From Comamonadaceae bacterium (GTDB lineage Bacteria; Pseudomonadota; Gammaproteobacteria; Burkholderiales; Burkholderiaceae_C), in contig CANFWH010000009.1 in assembly GCA_947450645.1 (NCBI GenBank), forward strand, positions 1 to 59,025: a stretch of DNA of 59,025 bases, read 5' to 3'. The notes under the pieces are model-generated. The model did no database searches. It had not been told where the DNA came from and saw only the letters and a program-made list of their open reading frames with translations. The position numbers and the translations under genes were made by a program. This document shows positions 27,337 through 34,930 of the stretch, in pieces (the stretch's first letter is position 1; each line of letters begins with the position of its first letter).

Positions 27337-29007
27337 ATGGCTACAGCTCAAGCTCGCGCGATGACGGCTGAAGAGAAGAAAGTGATTTTCGCTTCTTCGC
27401 TAGGCACGGTATTTGAATGGTATGACTTTTACTTGTACGGCTCACTCGCCGCCATTATTGGTAAGCAGTTTTTCTCGGGCCTTGACCCTAGCGCACAGTA
27501 CATTTTTGCGCTGCTCGCGTTTGCTGCTGGCTTTTTGGTTCGTCCTTTTGGCGCGATCTTCTTTGGCCGCTTGGGTGACATGATTGGTCGCAAGTACACG
27601 TTCCTCGTGACGATTTTGATTATGGGCTTGTCCACCTTTATCGTGGGTTGCCTGCCTAACTACGCCACCATTGGCATGGCTGCACCTGTGATCTTGATCG
27701 CACTGCGCATGTTGCAAGGTTTGGCTTTGGGCGGCGAGTACGGCGGTGCGGCAACGTATGTGGCCGAGCACGCACCCGCTGGCAAGCGCGGCGCTTACAC
27801 ATCATGGATTCAAACCACAGCGACGCTGGGACTGATGGTCTCTTTGATCCTCATCTTGATTTGCCGTCAAGCTTTGGGCGCTGACTTTGATACATGGGGC
27901 TGGCGCATTCCGTTTCTGCTCTCCATTGTTTTGCTTGGCATTTCGGTGTGGATTCGCTTGTCACTCAACGAGTCGCCTGCTTTCGCAAAAATGAAAGCGG
28001 AAGGCAAAACGTCTAAGTCACCACTGTCAGAGTCTTTCGGCCAATGGAAAAACTTGAAGATCGTGATCTTGGCTCTCTTGGGTCTTACCGCTGGTCAAGC
28101 CGTGGTGTGGTATTCGGGTCAGTTCTATGCCCTGTTCTTCCTGACGACGATTGCTAAAGTGGATAACACAACGGCTAACTTATTGATTGCTGCGTCCCTC
28201 ATTATTGGTACGCCATTCTTTATCTTCTTTGGCGCGTTATCCGACAAAATTGGCCGCAAGCCGATTATTTTGGGTGGCTGCTTGATTGCTGCATTGACTT
28301 ACTTCACCGTGTTCCCAATGATGCTCAATGCTGCTAATCCAGCATTGGTGAAAGCTCAAGCAGCAACGCCTGTAATGGTGACCGCTGACCAAGCCACTTG
28401 CTCGTTCCAAGGAAGCCCAATCGCACGTCCGATTGACTTCACGACCTCTTGCGATATTGCTAAACGTGCACTGACTGAAATGTACGTGCCTTACACAAAC
28501 GTGGCAGCAGCAGCAGGTACGATTGCTAGCGTCAAAATTGGCGACAAAGAATTCCCATCTTTGAACGCGACACTGAACGAGCAAAAGCATGGCTTTAGCG
28601 TAGACAGTGGCAAGGCGATTGCTGACTTCAAAAAGGCGGTTGGCGACGAAGCTAAAGCCAAAGGTCTGCTGGCCAAGGCTGACGATGCGACGATGAACAA
28701 AGGCATGGTCTTAGCCATCCTCACGTTCCTCGTGATTTTGGTGACCATGGTGTATGGCCCCATTGCAGCGATGCTGGTGGAACTCTTCCCAACGCGCATT
28801 CGTTACACCTCCATGAGCCTGCCATACCACATCGGTAACGGCTGGTTTGGCGGATTGCTGCCCCCAATCGCATTTGCGATGGTGGCCGCCACAGGCGACA
28901 TCTTCTACGGACTCTGGTATCCAGTGATCGTGGCGGCTGGCACGTTTGTGATCGGTATGCTGTTCATCAAAGAAACCAAAAACGTGGACATTTACGCCAA
29001 CGACTAA
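27337..29007 (+). CDS. MHS family MFS transporter with long periplasmic loop
   Basis: A 556-aa major facilitator of the metabolite:H+ symporter family. The opening FASSLGTVFEWYDFYLYGSL and GRLGDMIGRKYTFLVT are diagnostic, as are LQGLALGGEYGGAATYVAEH and LVELFPTRIRYTSMSLPYHI. Between the tenth and eleventh membrane segments lies an extra soluble region of about 120 residues (roughly 340-455) with two cysteines (TCSFQG and TSCDIAK) that could form a disulfide. Typical MHS proteins are about 430-450 aa. Substrates of the family are dicarboxylates, proline, betaine or shikimate; none can be assigned. The start follows AGGAG and a terminator follows the gene. Confidence 0.88.
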   Translation: MATAQARAMTAEEKKVIFASSLGTVFEWYDFYLYGSLAAIIGKQFFSGLDPSAQYIFALLAFAAGFLVRPFGAIFFGRLGDMIGRKYTFLVTILIMGLSTFIVGCLPNYATIGMAAPVILIALRMLQGLALGGEYGGAATYVAEHAPAGKRGAYTSWIQTTATLGLMVSLILILICRQALGADFDTWGWRIPFLLSIVLLGISVWIRLSLNESPAFAKMKAEGKTSKSPLSESFGQWKNLKIVILALLGLTAGQAVVWYSGQFYALFFLTTIAKVDNTTANLLIAASLIIGTPFFIFFGALSDKIGRKPIILGGCLIAALTYFTVFPMMLNAANPALVKAQAATPVMVTADQATCSFQGSPIARPIDFTTSCDIAKRALTEMYVPYTNVAAAAGTIASVKIGDKEFPSLNATLNEQKHGFSVDSGKAIADFKKAVGDEAKAKGLLAKADDATMNKGMVLAILTFLVILVTMVYGPIAAMLVELFPTRIRYTSMSLPYHIGNGWFGGLLPPIAFAMVAATGDIFYGLWYPVIVAAGTFVIGMLFIKETKNVDIYAND

Positions 29008-29028
29008 TCGGTTTTTAGCATGACCCAA

Positions 29029-29065
29029 AAGCCTCTCAGGGTTTCGATCTTGAGAGGCTTTTTTT
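29029..29065 (+). terminator. Rho-independent terminator after MHS transporter
   Basis: A 10-bp stem AAGCCTCTCA with TGAGAGGCTT and a 12-nt loop runs into seven T. Confidence 0.9.
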
Positions 29066-29101
29066 AATTACTTTATTTTTTAATTTCAACTGAACTTCAT
29101 C

Positions 29102-29254
29102 ATGATCAAACTCATCATCGGTTTTATTATTCTCGCGGCAGCGGCTTTGTATTTGCTCTCTAAGGGCGGTAGCAATCTTGATATGGGCGGAGAAAAACAT
29201 GGCGTGGAGACCACCGCGCCCCCAGCTACCTCAGCCTCAGCACCTAAACCCTGA
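29102..29254 (+). CDS. Small single-pass membrane protein, 50 aa
   Basis: The reading frame starts MIKLIIGFIILAAAALYLLS, a clear N-terminal membrane segment, continues KGGSNLDMGGEKHG, and ends in a Thr/Ala/Pro tail. It is not overlapped by any better gene and sits between a terminator and the next gene. I have a recollection of similar KGG...DMGGEKHG proteins in related bacteria, but could not check. The ribosome-binding site is weak (no clear GGAG), which lowers confidence. Function unknown. Confidence 0.6.
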   Translation: MIKLIIGFIILAAAALYLLSKGGSNLDMGGEKHGVETTAPPATSASAPKP

Positions 29255-29300
29255 TTAACCCTTATTGCCACGATCTACGTCTAGCGGTTATGCTTCACAC

Positions 29301-29777
29301 ATGATTTACGTTAAGACCGCAACGGGACGGCAGGCGCTCAAGGAGCGTTCTGAGTCCATGCCTCGCAAGTTTCATTTCCCATTTTTGATGTGCGATGGCG
29401 TGCGTGATTCGGCGGATATCTTGATGGCGAGCGCCGCCAATGGTTTTACCTCGGTTGATCTGCATGAAATGATTCAGCTTGGTTTTATCCAGCCAGCACC
29501 TGCGCAGGCTGGTGCGGGTCATCATGCATCCGCACCCGAGGCGATGGCTCATACATCGGCCGCATCATTACCTAATGCGAACGCCATGATTGAAGCGCAT
29601 CATTTGGCAACAGCCATGACGGCTAAGCTGGGTTTGCGTGGCTTTCGGCTCAATATGGCTGTTGAGACGGCGGGCAGTTTGCAAGACTTTCGCGCACTCT
29701 TACCCAAGATTGAAGAGGCCGTGGGCGTAGCCGCCGCTAAGCCACTGGCTGATTTGCTAAAAAGCGCTGGCGGATAA
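29301..29777 (+). CDS. Hypothetical protein, Burkholderiales type
   Basis: The 158-aa protein opens MIYVKTATGRQALKERSES and contains FPFLMCDGVRDSADILMAS, which looks like a winged-helix or response-type fold (a domain seen in Burkholderiales proteins beginning with similar text). An Ala/Pro/His-rich linker (QPAPAQAGAGHHASAPEA) leads to a C-terminal helical part (AMTAKLGLRGFRLNMAVETA). No signal peptide or membrane segment. It converges with the methyltransferase gene, overlapping by 41 bp, so the two ends are coupled. A start 12 codons upstream is open but lacks support. Confidence 0.6.
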   Translation: MIYVKTATGRQALKERSESMPRKFHFPFLMCDGVRDSADILMASAANGFTSVDLHEMIQLGFIQPAPAQAGAGHHASAPEAMAHTSAASLPNANAMIEAHHLATAMTAKLGLRGFRLNMAVETAGSLQDFRALLPKIEEAVGVAAAKPLADLLKSAGG

Positions 29778-30645
29778 CGTCTACTTGGTCAAGTCCTGCA
29801 ACCACTAGCAGCGCCGCAAGCCTCTCCTTGCTTGCCTTGGCGGTGTTTGGATGCGTAGTTTTACTTGCCACAATCAATTCATTTTTCATCGAATGCTCCC
29901 AGCCCACTAGCTCGGTCACTGTGACTGCATAACCTTCAGACTCTAGCCACAAGCAGCGCAGCACGTTGGTGAGCTGACTACCAAATTCGCGCGTATGAAT
30001 CGGCCTTCTCCACAGCTCGGCTAGGGGATTATTTTGCAGTGTCTTCGCATTTGGCTTGTTGCCACGCAAACACGCCGCCACTTCCGCTTGGCAGCAAGGC
30101 ACGAGTACCATGTGCTGGGCGTTGTGCTGAAGACCAAACGCAATCGCGTCATCCGTTGCGGTGTCGCAAGCATGCAGCGCTGTCACGATGTCGATGCGAT
30201 CTGGTAGGGCGTTTGAGCTGCTGGATTCAGCCACAGAGGTATTTAAAAATCGCATGCCATCAAAACCAAATCGCTTGGCAAGAGCGCCTGATTTTTCAAC
30301 CAACTCTGTGCGAGTCTCCACGCCCGTGACTGTGCCATTGACTCGATCCTGCAATCCTGATTTGAAGTACGCGTCGTAGAGTAAAAACCCGAGATACGAT
30401 TTGCCCGCGCCGTGATCCACCACATGCACCGATGGCTGGCAGGCCACATCCTGCTTGGCCTGCAGCTGTGCCGATTGATGGATAAGCGGTTCGATAAACC
30501 CCAGTAAGTGCTGTACTTGCTTGAGCTTGCGGCGCGTGTCTTGGTTGAGCTTGCCGTCTCTGGTGAGGATGTGCAGCTCTTTGAGTAGCTCGGTCGATTG
30601 CTCAGGGCGTGGCTCGTATTTTTCTGTGGGCGTTGTCAGTCCCAT
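29737..30645 (-). CDS. SAM-dependent methyltransferase (Methyltransf_32-like)
   Basis: A 302-aa enzyme with the SAM-binding motif VVDHGAGKSYLGFLLYDAY and the family block DIVTALHACDTATDDAIAFG, followed by LVPCCQAEVA. These point to the PF13679-type methyltransferases. The N-terminal helix part (LLKELHILTRDGKLNQDTRR) is typical. The start at 30645 lies within the DUF1415 gene end (10-bp overlap). The substrate is not known. It contains a type A repeat just before the SAM motif. Confidence 0.85.
   Translation of the reverse strand: MGLTTPTEKYEPRPEQSTELLKELHILTRDGKLNQDTRRKLKQVQHLLGFIEPLIHQSAQLQAKQDVACQPSVHVVDHGAGKSYLGFLLYDAYFKSGLQDRVNGTVTGVETRTELVEKSGALAKRFGFDGMRFLNTSVAESSSSNALPDRIDIVTALHACDTATDDAIAFGLQHNAQHMVLVPCCQAEVAACLRGNKPNAKTLQNNPLAELWRRPIHTREFGSQLTNVLRCLWLESEGYAVTVTELVGWEHSMKNELIVASKTTHPNTAKASKERLAALLVVAGLDQVDVIRQRFLANQPVA
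30436..30466. repeat. Type A palindromic repeat (in methyltransferase)
   Basis: CTGGCAGGCC, spacer ACATCCTGCTT and GGCCTGCAGCTG. Both arms changed together (GGCC/GGCC), which keeps the pairing. Read as LQAKQDVACQP on the minus strand. Confidence 0.68.
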
Positions 30646-31175
30646 AACTTTGCCCAGCCCTCTTTGCCCAATTTTTGCAACGTTTCTTGATTGCGCATCA
30701 CAATGCTATCTGCTGCCGCTTCGGGATCGCTGTATCCCTGCAAAGCCTTATCCAGACTGGCTTCGCGCAAGATGTGCAACATCGGATAGGGACTGCGATT
30801 GGTATAGTTGCTCACGTCGTCCTTGCTTGCTCCTGCAAACTGATATTCAGGATGAAAGCTAGCAATTTGAAATGTGCCATCTAAACCCAAGCGATCCAGC
30901 AATTGATCGGCATCGTCTAAAAAATCGTTGTAATCTAAAAAATCTTTAAGCACATTGGGGTGAATCAAAACGGCTGTTTCGCAAATTTCAGGTGCCGTGG
31001 ATTCAAGGTACAAAAGCTGATCGGAGAGGGCTTGTAAGAGTGTCTCGGTCTTGCGCGTTTTAGTGATCGAATACCGCACCAAGCCCTTGATCTGCGGGGC
31101 TTTGGCGAAGGGGCATAGGTTCAGGCCAATGACGGCGCGGTCAATCCACTGGCGTGTTTGTTCAATTTCGCTCAC
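30636..31175 (-). CDS. DUF1415 family protein
   Basis: A 179-aa protein of the DUF1415 family, recognised by TRQWIDRAVIGLNLCPFAKA near the start, VLIHPNVLKDFLDYNDFLDD, GTFQIASFHPEYQFAG, NRSPYPMLHILREAS and the ending GWAKLWD. The start is a GTG at 31175 that overlaps the stop of the upstream FAH-like gene (GTGA). The open frame extends upstream in unrelated sequence. Function unknown; the conserved Cys and His residues could bind a metal. The repeat at 30737 sits in the tail of the domain (REASLDKALQG). Confidence 0.87.
   Translation of the reverse strand: MSEIEQTRQWIDRAVIGLNLCPFAKAPQIKGLVRYSITKTRKTETLLQALSDQLLYLESTAPEICETAVLIHPNVLKDFLDYNDFLDDADQLLDRLGLDGTFQIASFHPEYQFAGASKDDVSNYTNRSPYPMLHILREASLDKALQGYSDPEAAADSIVMRNQETLQKLGKEGWAKLWD
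30737..30768. repeat. Type A palindromic repeat (in DUF1415 gene)
   Basis: CCTGCAAAGCC, spacer TTATCCAGACT and GGCTTCGCGC. Read as REASLDKALQG. Confidence 0.6.
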
Positions 31176-31669
31176 ACCAAGGCCTCGTCTAAGGTGGTTG
31201 CCACAGGCGCAAAACGAAGTCCAGAATCCTGGTTCTGGATGCGTACCACCAAACGAATGCCATCGCGCATTTGTGCCGATGTGGCCTTGGGCGGTACGCC
31301 CTCGGTGAGAAAGCCAAAGGTCTGATCGGCCTCTAGCTCTAGCGCGGCCAATACGGCATCGCCACCGCACTGTTGCGTGAGCCGCGCATTCGTGGCATTG
31401 GATGACGTCGCCCATTGGTAGATGCGTGGCAAGGGTGCCATGCAGCGCGAAGCCTCAAAAGGAAAGGCGTGGCGGGCAATGCTTTGTCCAGAGTTGCGGT
31501 TGAGCGCATCATATAAATCTTGCAATTGAGGGCTTAAAAAATTCCAATCATCTAGCAATTGCTGCATCGTGTTACAAATGCCCGTCGCATAATGCGACAG
31601 TACCAAATCACGTGAGACAACGACGAGTTGACCATCGCGTGAACCGTCTTGGTAAGTGGCAAGTTTCAT
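31172..31669 (-). CDS. Fumarylacetoacetate hydrolase family fragment (N-terminal domain only)
   Basis: The first 95 residues match the N-terminal domain of bacterial fumarylacetoacetate hydrolases: MKLATYQDGSRDGQLVVVSR, DDWNFLSPQLQDLYDALN and AFPFEASRCMAPLPRIYQWA. After that the family's metal-binding catalytic domain is missing. Only shortened pieces remain (ALELEADQTFGFLTEGVPP, DGIRLVVRIQNQD and SGLRFAPVATTLDEAL), so the 165-aa product is about half of the usual 330. All cuts keep the frame, so this may be a conserved reduced protein or a decaying gene. It overlaps DUF1415 by 4 bp. Confidence 0.7.
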   Translation of the reverse strand: MKLATYQDGSRDGQLVVVSRDLVLSHYATGICNTMQQLLDDWNFLSPQLQDLYDALNRNSGQSIARHAFPFEASRCMAPLPRIYQWATSSNATNARLTQQCGGDAVLAALELEADQTFGFLTEGVPPKATSAQMRDGIRLVVRIQNQDSGLRFAPVATTLDEALV

Positions 31670-31718
31670 AGTGATGCGGCGTGTAAAAAATACAAAAAAG
31701 GATGAGGGCGTGCGGGGC

Positions 31719-32714
31719 ATGACGAGTCAAAGCAAAAACGATTTTAGTAGCGGACGGCGCATCCACTGGCGCTTGTGGCTGGCCGTGCTGCTGCTCCACG
31801 CTTTGGTTATCACGGGATTAAACGCCGCGCTCACACTCAATCGACTGGCGGCGCAGGCCGAGTCATCTTTTGAGGTGGCCATCTTGCCCAGCGACGTGGC
31901 CAAACCTTCTGTGCCAAAACCAGAGCCAGAGCCAGCTAAGCCCACCGACGAGCCTGCCAAAGCCGATGCGCCTATTGCTGCTGGCGTTGCCTTGTCGCTG
32001 CCCGAGGCCCCGCCCTTAGCCACTGCCCTCATACCCGTAAGCCACGACCTACAAGGCTTGCGAGCTATCGCGCCTGCGCCCGTGCTGCTACGCTACATCC
32101 TCATCAAGGGTAACGACAGCGCCAAGGCTAGCCTGCTTTGGCAACCTGTCAACAATACTGGGCCAGGCACAGACACGCATTACGAGCTGGTTTATGAAGC
32201 CACGTATTTTGGTGTTTCCATCGTCAAACAAACCAGCAGCGGCACGCTTGGTGCAGCAGGGCTAATGCCCGCACGTTTTGGCGACAAGCGGCGAGGAAAA
32301 TCTGAACAAGCGACTCATTTTGAGCGTGAAAAAAATAGTGTCACGTTTTCGAATAATCGCCCTGAAGCCAAGTTGGTCGAGGGTTCGCAAGATAGAGCGA
32401 GTTTTTTAATACAGCTCGCAAGCTTTTATGCGGGGCAAGCAGATAAGTTTAAAACAGGGCAGATTATTGAGCTGCCTGTCGCCAGTGTGGACGAGCTAGA
32501 GACGTGGGCATTTGAAGTGCAGGCTAGCGAATTGGTCCAATTGCCGATAGGCGAAATGCAAACCATTAAGCTGCTGCGCCGCCCACGCCGTGCATTTGAT
32601 ATCACGGTCGAGCTATGGCTGGCGCCTAGCCTGAGTTACTTGCCCGTGCGCATTAGGCTTACCGATTCTGGTGGCGTGACCGACTCGCAACTCGCGAGTC
32701 AAGAGCAGCCCTAG
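31719..32714 (+). CDS. DUF3108 domain-containing protein
   Basis: A 331-aa envelope protein. An N-terminal membrane anchor (RLWLAVLLLHALVITGLNAA) precedes a Pro/Glu/Lys-rich stretch (KPEPEPAKPTDEPAKADA) like those that span the periplasm. A C-terminal DUF3108 beta-domain follows, with THYELVYEATYFGVSIVKQT, ARFGDKRRGKSEQATHFERE and LPVASVDELETWAFEVQ. The start at 31719 (MTSQSKNDF) avoids an upstream stretch of unrelated sequence. The gene is divergent from the FAH-like gene. Function unknown. Confidence 0.85.
   Translation: MTSQSKNDFSSGRRIHWRLWLAVLLLHALVITGLNAALTLNRLAAQAESSFEVAILPSDVAKPSVPKPEPEPAKPTDEPAKADAPIAAGVALSLPEAPPLATALIPVSHDLQGLRAIAPAPVLLRYILIKGNDSAKASLLWQPVNNTGPGTDTHYELVYEATYFGVSIVKQTSSGTLGAAGLMPARFGDKRRGKSEQATHFEREKNSVTFSNNRPEAKLVEGSQDRASFLIQLASFYAGQADKFKTGQIIELPVASVDELETWAFEVQASELVQLPIGEMQTIKLLRRPRRAFDITVELWLAPSLSYLPVRIRLTDSGGVTDSQLASQEQP
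32036..32063. repeat. Type A palindromic repeat (in DUF3108 gene)
   Basis: CGTAAGCC, spacer ACGACCTACAA and GGCTTGCG. Read in a minor phase as SHDLQGLRA. Confidence 0.5.
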
Positions 32715-32733
32715 TCCCGCATAGAATCACGTG

Positions 32734-33054
32734 ATGCAAATGATTTATGACTCCGAAGCTTACGTGGTGATGCACATGAATGCGCCGCCTTTCGATAAGC
32801 CTTTTATTAACCTCACAGAACCCGTGGTGGCTCAGGCCGCCGACTTCGATCCATTTAAAGGCAAGATGCTGCGTCACGGTTTTGAAATTGTGGACAAACG
32901 CTCGGGCAAAGAGGTTTACTTAGATGGCTCGTGGGCTGAACTCTTCCAGCAAAAACTAGAGGGTTGGCAGCGCAAAGCGCCGACCATGGAAGAGATTGAA
33001 AAAACGCTTGAAGGCTACGCGGCGCTTGCCACGCAGCCAATCATGGTTCATTAA
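32734..33054 (+). CDS. DUF3567 family protein
   Basis: A 106-aa protein beginning [19 protein letters not shown], the DUF3567 signature, with the family's later [17 protein letters not shown] and [17 protein letters not shown]. This family is essentially limited to Burkholderiales, which helps place the organism. The ATG at 32734 is the family start. It converges with ubiA, overlapping by 4 bp. Function unknown. Confidence 0.9.
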   Translation: MQMIYDSEAYVVMHMNAPPFDKPFINLTEPVVAQAADFDPFKGKMLRHGFEIVDKRSGKEVYLDGSWAELFQQKLEGWQRKAPTMEEIEKTLEGYAALATQPIMVH

Positions 33055-33956
33055 AGCGCCAGCGCCACGCCCGCAAACAACGTAAACCCGAGCCAGTGAT
33101 TGACGCGAAAGGCTTTGAAGCAGCCCTCACGTTCGCGCTTGCGTATGAGTAAATAATGCCAAGCCACTTGAGCGCAGGCCACGCTGAGTGAGGCATACCA
33201 AAGCATGGGGCTGGCAAGCCTTATTTGATGTGGCCTGCCAGTGATGAGGCAATTCCAAATCAATAAATACAAAACATAAAAAAGCATGATACCGATGACA
33301 TCGAAACGCCCGAGCGTAATGGCGGATGTCTTCATGCCAATCTTGAGATCGTCGTCGCGATCCACCATGGCGTATTCGGTGTCATAGGCCAGCACCCAAA
33401 ACAAATTACCAATCAGTAGCCACCACGCCAACATGGGCACACGGCCTTGCACGGCAGCAAATGCCATCGGGATGCCAAAGCTAAAAGCCACGCCCAGCAC
33501 GGCTTGCGGCATAGCGATGCAGCGTTTAGCAAATGGATAAGCGATGGCAATGGCGAGCGCCGCAAACGACCAAAAGACGGTGACTTTGTTGGTGGTGAGC
33601 ACCAAGAGAAAGGCCAAAAATGCGAGCACTGCACCAGCAGTCACAGCTTCTTTTTGCAAAAGCTTGCCGCTAGCCACGGCGCGATTCGCGGTGCGTTTAA
33701 CGTGCGCGTCAAAATCTTTGTCGGCGGCATCGTTGACGCAGCAACCCGCGCTTCGCATCAGAAATGTGCCCAGCGTAAACACGACCAGCAAATGCACGGA
33801 TGGCAAGGCTTGATTAGTTTGTGCGGATGCAATCCACAGCGCCGCCAGCGACGGCCACAGCGGTAAGAGCCAGCCGACTGGACGGTTCCAGCGGATGAGG
33901 TCGAGGTACAGCACGACTTTAGACGCGAGTTTTTGCTTCATTTTTTCGAGAGCCAT
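33051..33956 (-). CDS. ubiA: 4-hydroxybenzoate octaprenyltransferase UbiA
   Basis: An inner-membrane prenyltransferase that attaches the isoprenoid tail to 4-hydroxybenzoate in ubiquinone synthesis. The two Asp-rich motifs are present: [18 protein letters not shown] and [17 protein letters not shown]. About eight membrane segments are visible. The 301-aa length is typical. The start overlaps the end of oxyR. A type A repeat in the short loop following the second motif encodes [13 protein letters not shown]. Confidence 0.93.
   Translation of the reverse strand: MALEKMKQKLASKVVLYLDLIRWNRPVGWLLPLWPSLAALWIASAQTNQALPSVHLLVVFTLGTFLMRSAGCCVNDAADKDFDAHVKRTANRAVASGKLLQKEAVTAGAVLAFLAFLLVLTTNKVTVFWSFAALAIAIAYPFAKRCIAMPQAVLGVAFSFGIPMAFAAVQGRVPMLAWWLLIGNLFWVLAYDTEYAMVDRDDDLKIGMKTSAITLGRFDVIGIMLFYVLYLLIWNCLITGRPHQIRLASPMLWYASLSVACAQVAWHYLLIRKREREGCFKAFRVNHWLGFTLFAGVALAL
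33211..33241. repeat. Type A palindromic repeat (in ubiA)
   Basis: CTGGCAAGCC, spacer TTATTTGATGT and GGCCTGCCAG. Nine of ten arm positions pair, with both outer bases changed relative to the consensus (GG/CC), so the hairpin is kept. Confidence 0.72.
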
Positions 33957-34906
33957 GTCACGTCAGGTAAATCACAAGCATGGATGGCGTTCCTGAGTGC
34001 CGCAATGGCTTCGTAGCGCGTAAAGCTGCGTCGCCATGCCAGCACGATGCGCCGCGTGGGCTCGGCTTCGTTCTTGGCCAATTTGAGCGGTAAATACTTG
34101 ACGTGCAGCGCGTCGGTTTTGGTTCGTTTGACTTCCGCTGGCACAGAGAGGCGTGGTACCAGCGTCACGCCCATACCTGCCGCGACCATGTGTTTGATGG
34201 TCTCCAGCGACGAGCCTTCAAAGCTACGACGGATGCCGTCCGTCGGCGCACTGCCCGCCAAGCCACGTCCTGCTTGGTCGGGACAGATGCCCAGCACGTG
34301 ATCGCGAAAGCAGTGACCTTGCCCTAGCAGTAGCAAATTCTCAGATTCAAGCTCGATGACGCTGACCGCTGCTTGCTTGGCGAGCGCGTGCGTGCTCGGC
34401 ACCGCCACGCGGTACGGCTCGTCGTAGAGCGGCGCAGTAGCGAGGCCCGCACTATCAAAAGGCTCAGCCAAAATCGCGCAATCAATCTCGCCTTGGCGCA
34501 GTTGTTCGAGTAACTTGTGTGTGAAGTTTTCCGTCAGCATCAACGGCATTTGCGGTGTGCGATCAATGATTTGGCGCATCAGCGCGGGTAGCACATAGGG
34601 CGCAATCGTATAAATCAAACCTAGGCTCAAAGCCCCAGCCAACGGGTCTTTCCCGCGTTTGGCAATCTCTTTAATGTACCCCGCCTCTTCAATCACGCGC
34701 TGGGCTTGGAGCACCACTTGCTCACCCAAAGGTGTGACGCTGATTTCGGTCGTGCTGCGCTCAAAAAGCTTGATGTCCAGCTCGTCTTCAAGCTTTTTAA
34801 TCGCCACCGATAGCGTAGGCTGCGAGACATGGCAGCTATCGGCCGCTTTGCCAAAGTGGCGCTCGCGTGCCACAGCGACGATGTATTTAAGTTCGGTGAG
34901 AGTCAT
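33938..34906 (-). CDS. oxyR: Hydrogen peroxide sensor OxyR (LysR family)
   Basis: The N-terminal helix-turn-helix ([20 protein letters not shown] and [17 protein letters not shown]) is that of LysR regulators. In the effector domain the redox Cys pair is conserved in [19 protein letters not shown], eight residues apart as in OxyR Cys199/Cys208, so this is OxyR rather than another LysR protein. Under peroxide it would activate genes such as catalase or AhpC. The 322-aa length fits. Minus-strand order recG, oxyR, ubiA. Confidence 0.92.
   Translation of the reverse strand: MTLTELKYIVAVARERHFGKAADSCHVSQPTLSVAIKKLEDELDIKLFERSTTEISVTPLGEQVVLQAQRVIEEAGYIKEIAKRGKDPLAGALSLGLIYTIAPYVLPALMRQIIDRTPQMPLMLTENFTHKLLEQLRQGEIDCAILAEPFDSAGLATAPLYDEPYRVAVPSTHALAKQAAVSVIELESENLLLLGQGHCFRDHVLGICPDQAGRGLAGSAPTDGIRRSFEGSSLETIKHMVAAGMGVTLVPRLSVPAEVKRTKTDALHVKYLPLKLAKNEAEPTRRIVLAWRRSFTRYEAIAALRNAIHACDLPDVTWLSKK
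34254..34284. repeat. Type A palindromic repeat (in oxyR)
   Basis: CCCGCCAAGCC, spacer ACGTCCTGCTT and GGTCGGG. It lies just downstream of the second redox Cys in the protein ([10 protein letters not shown]). Confidence 0.5.
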
Positions 34907-34930
34907 AACGAAATTTTAAGCGCCCAAAAA

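Noticed and set aside
29813-29843. Possible type A repeat near the methyltransferase 3' end
   Set aside because: GCCGCAAGCC with TCTCCTTGCTT is close, but the right arm reads GCCTTGGCGG instead of GGC; too weak to list.
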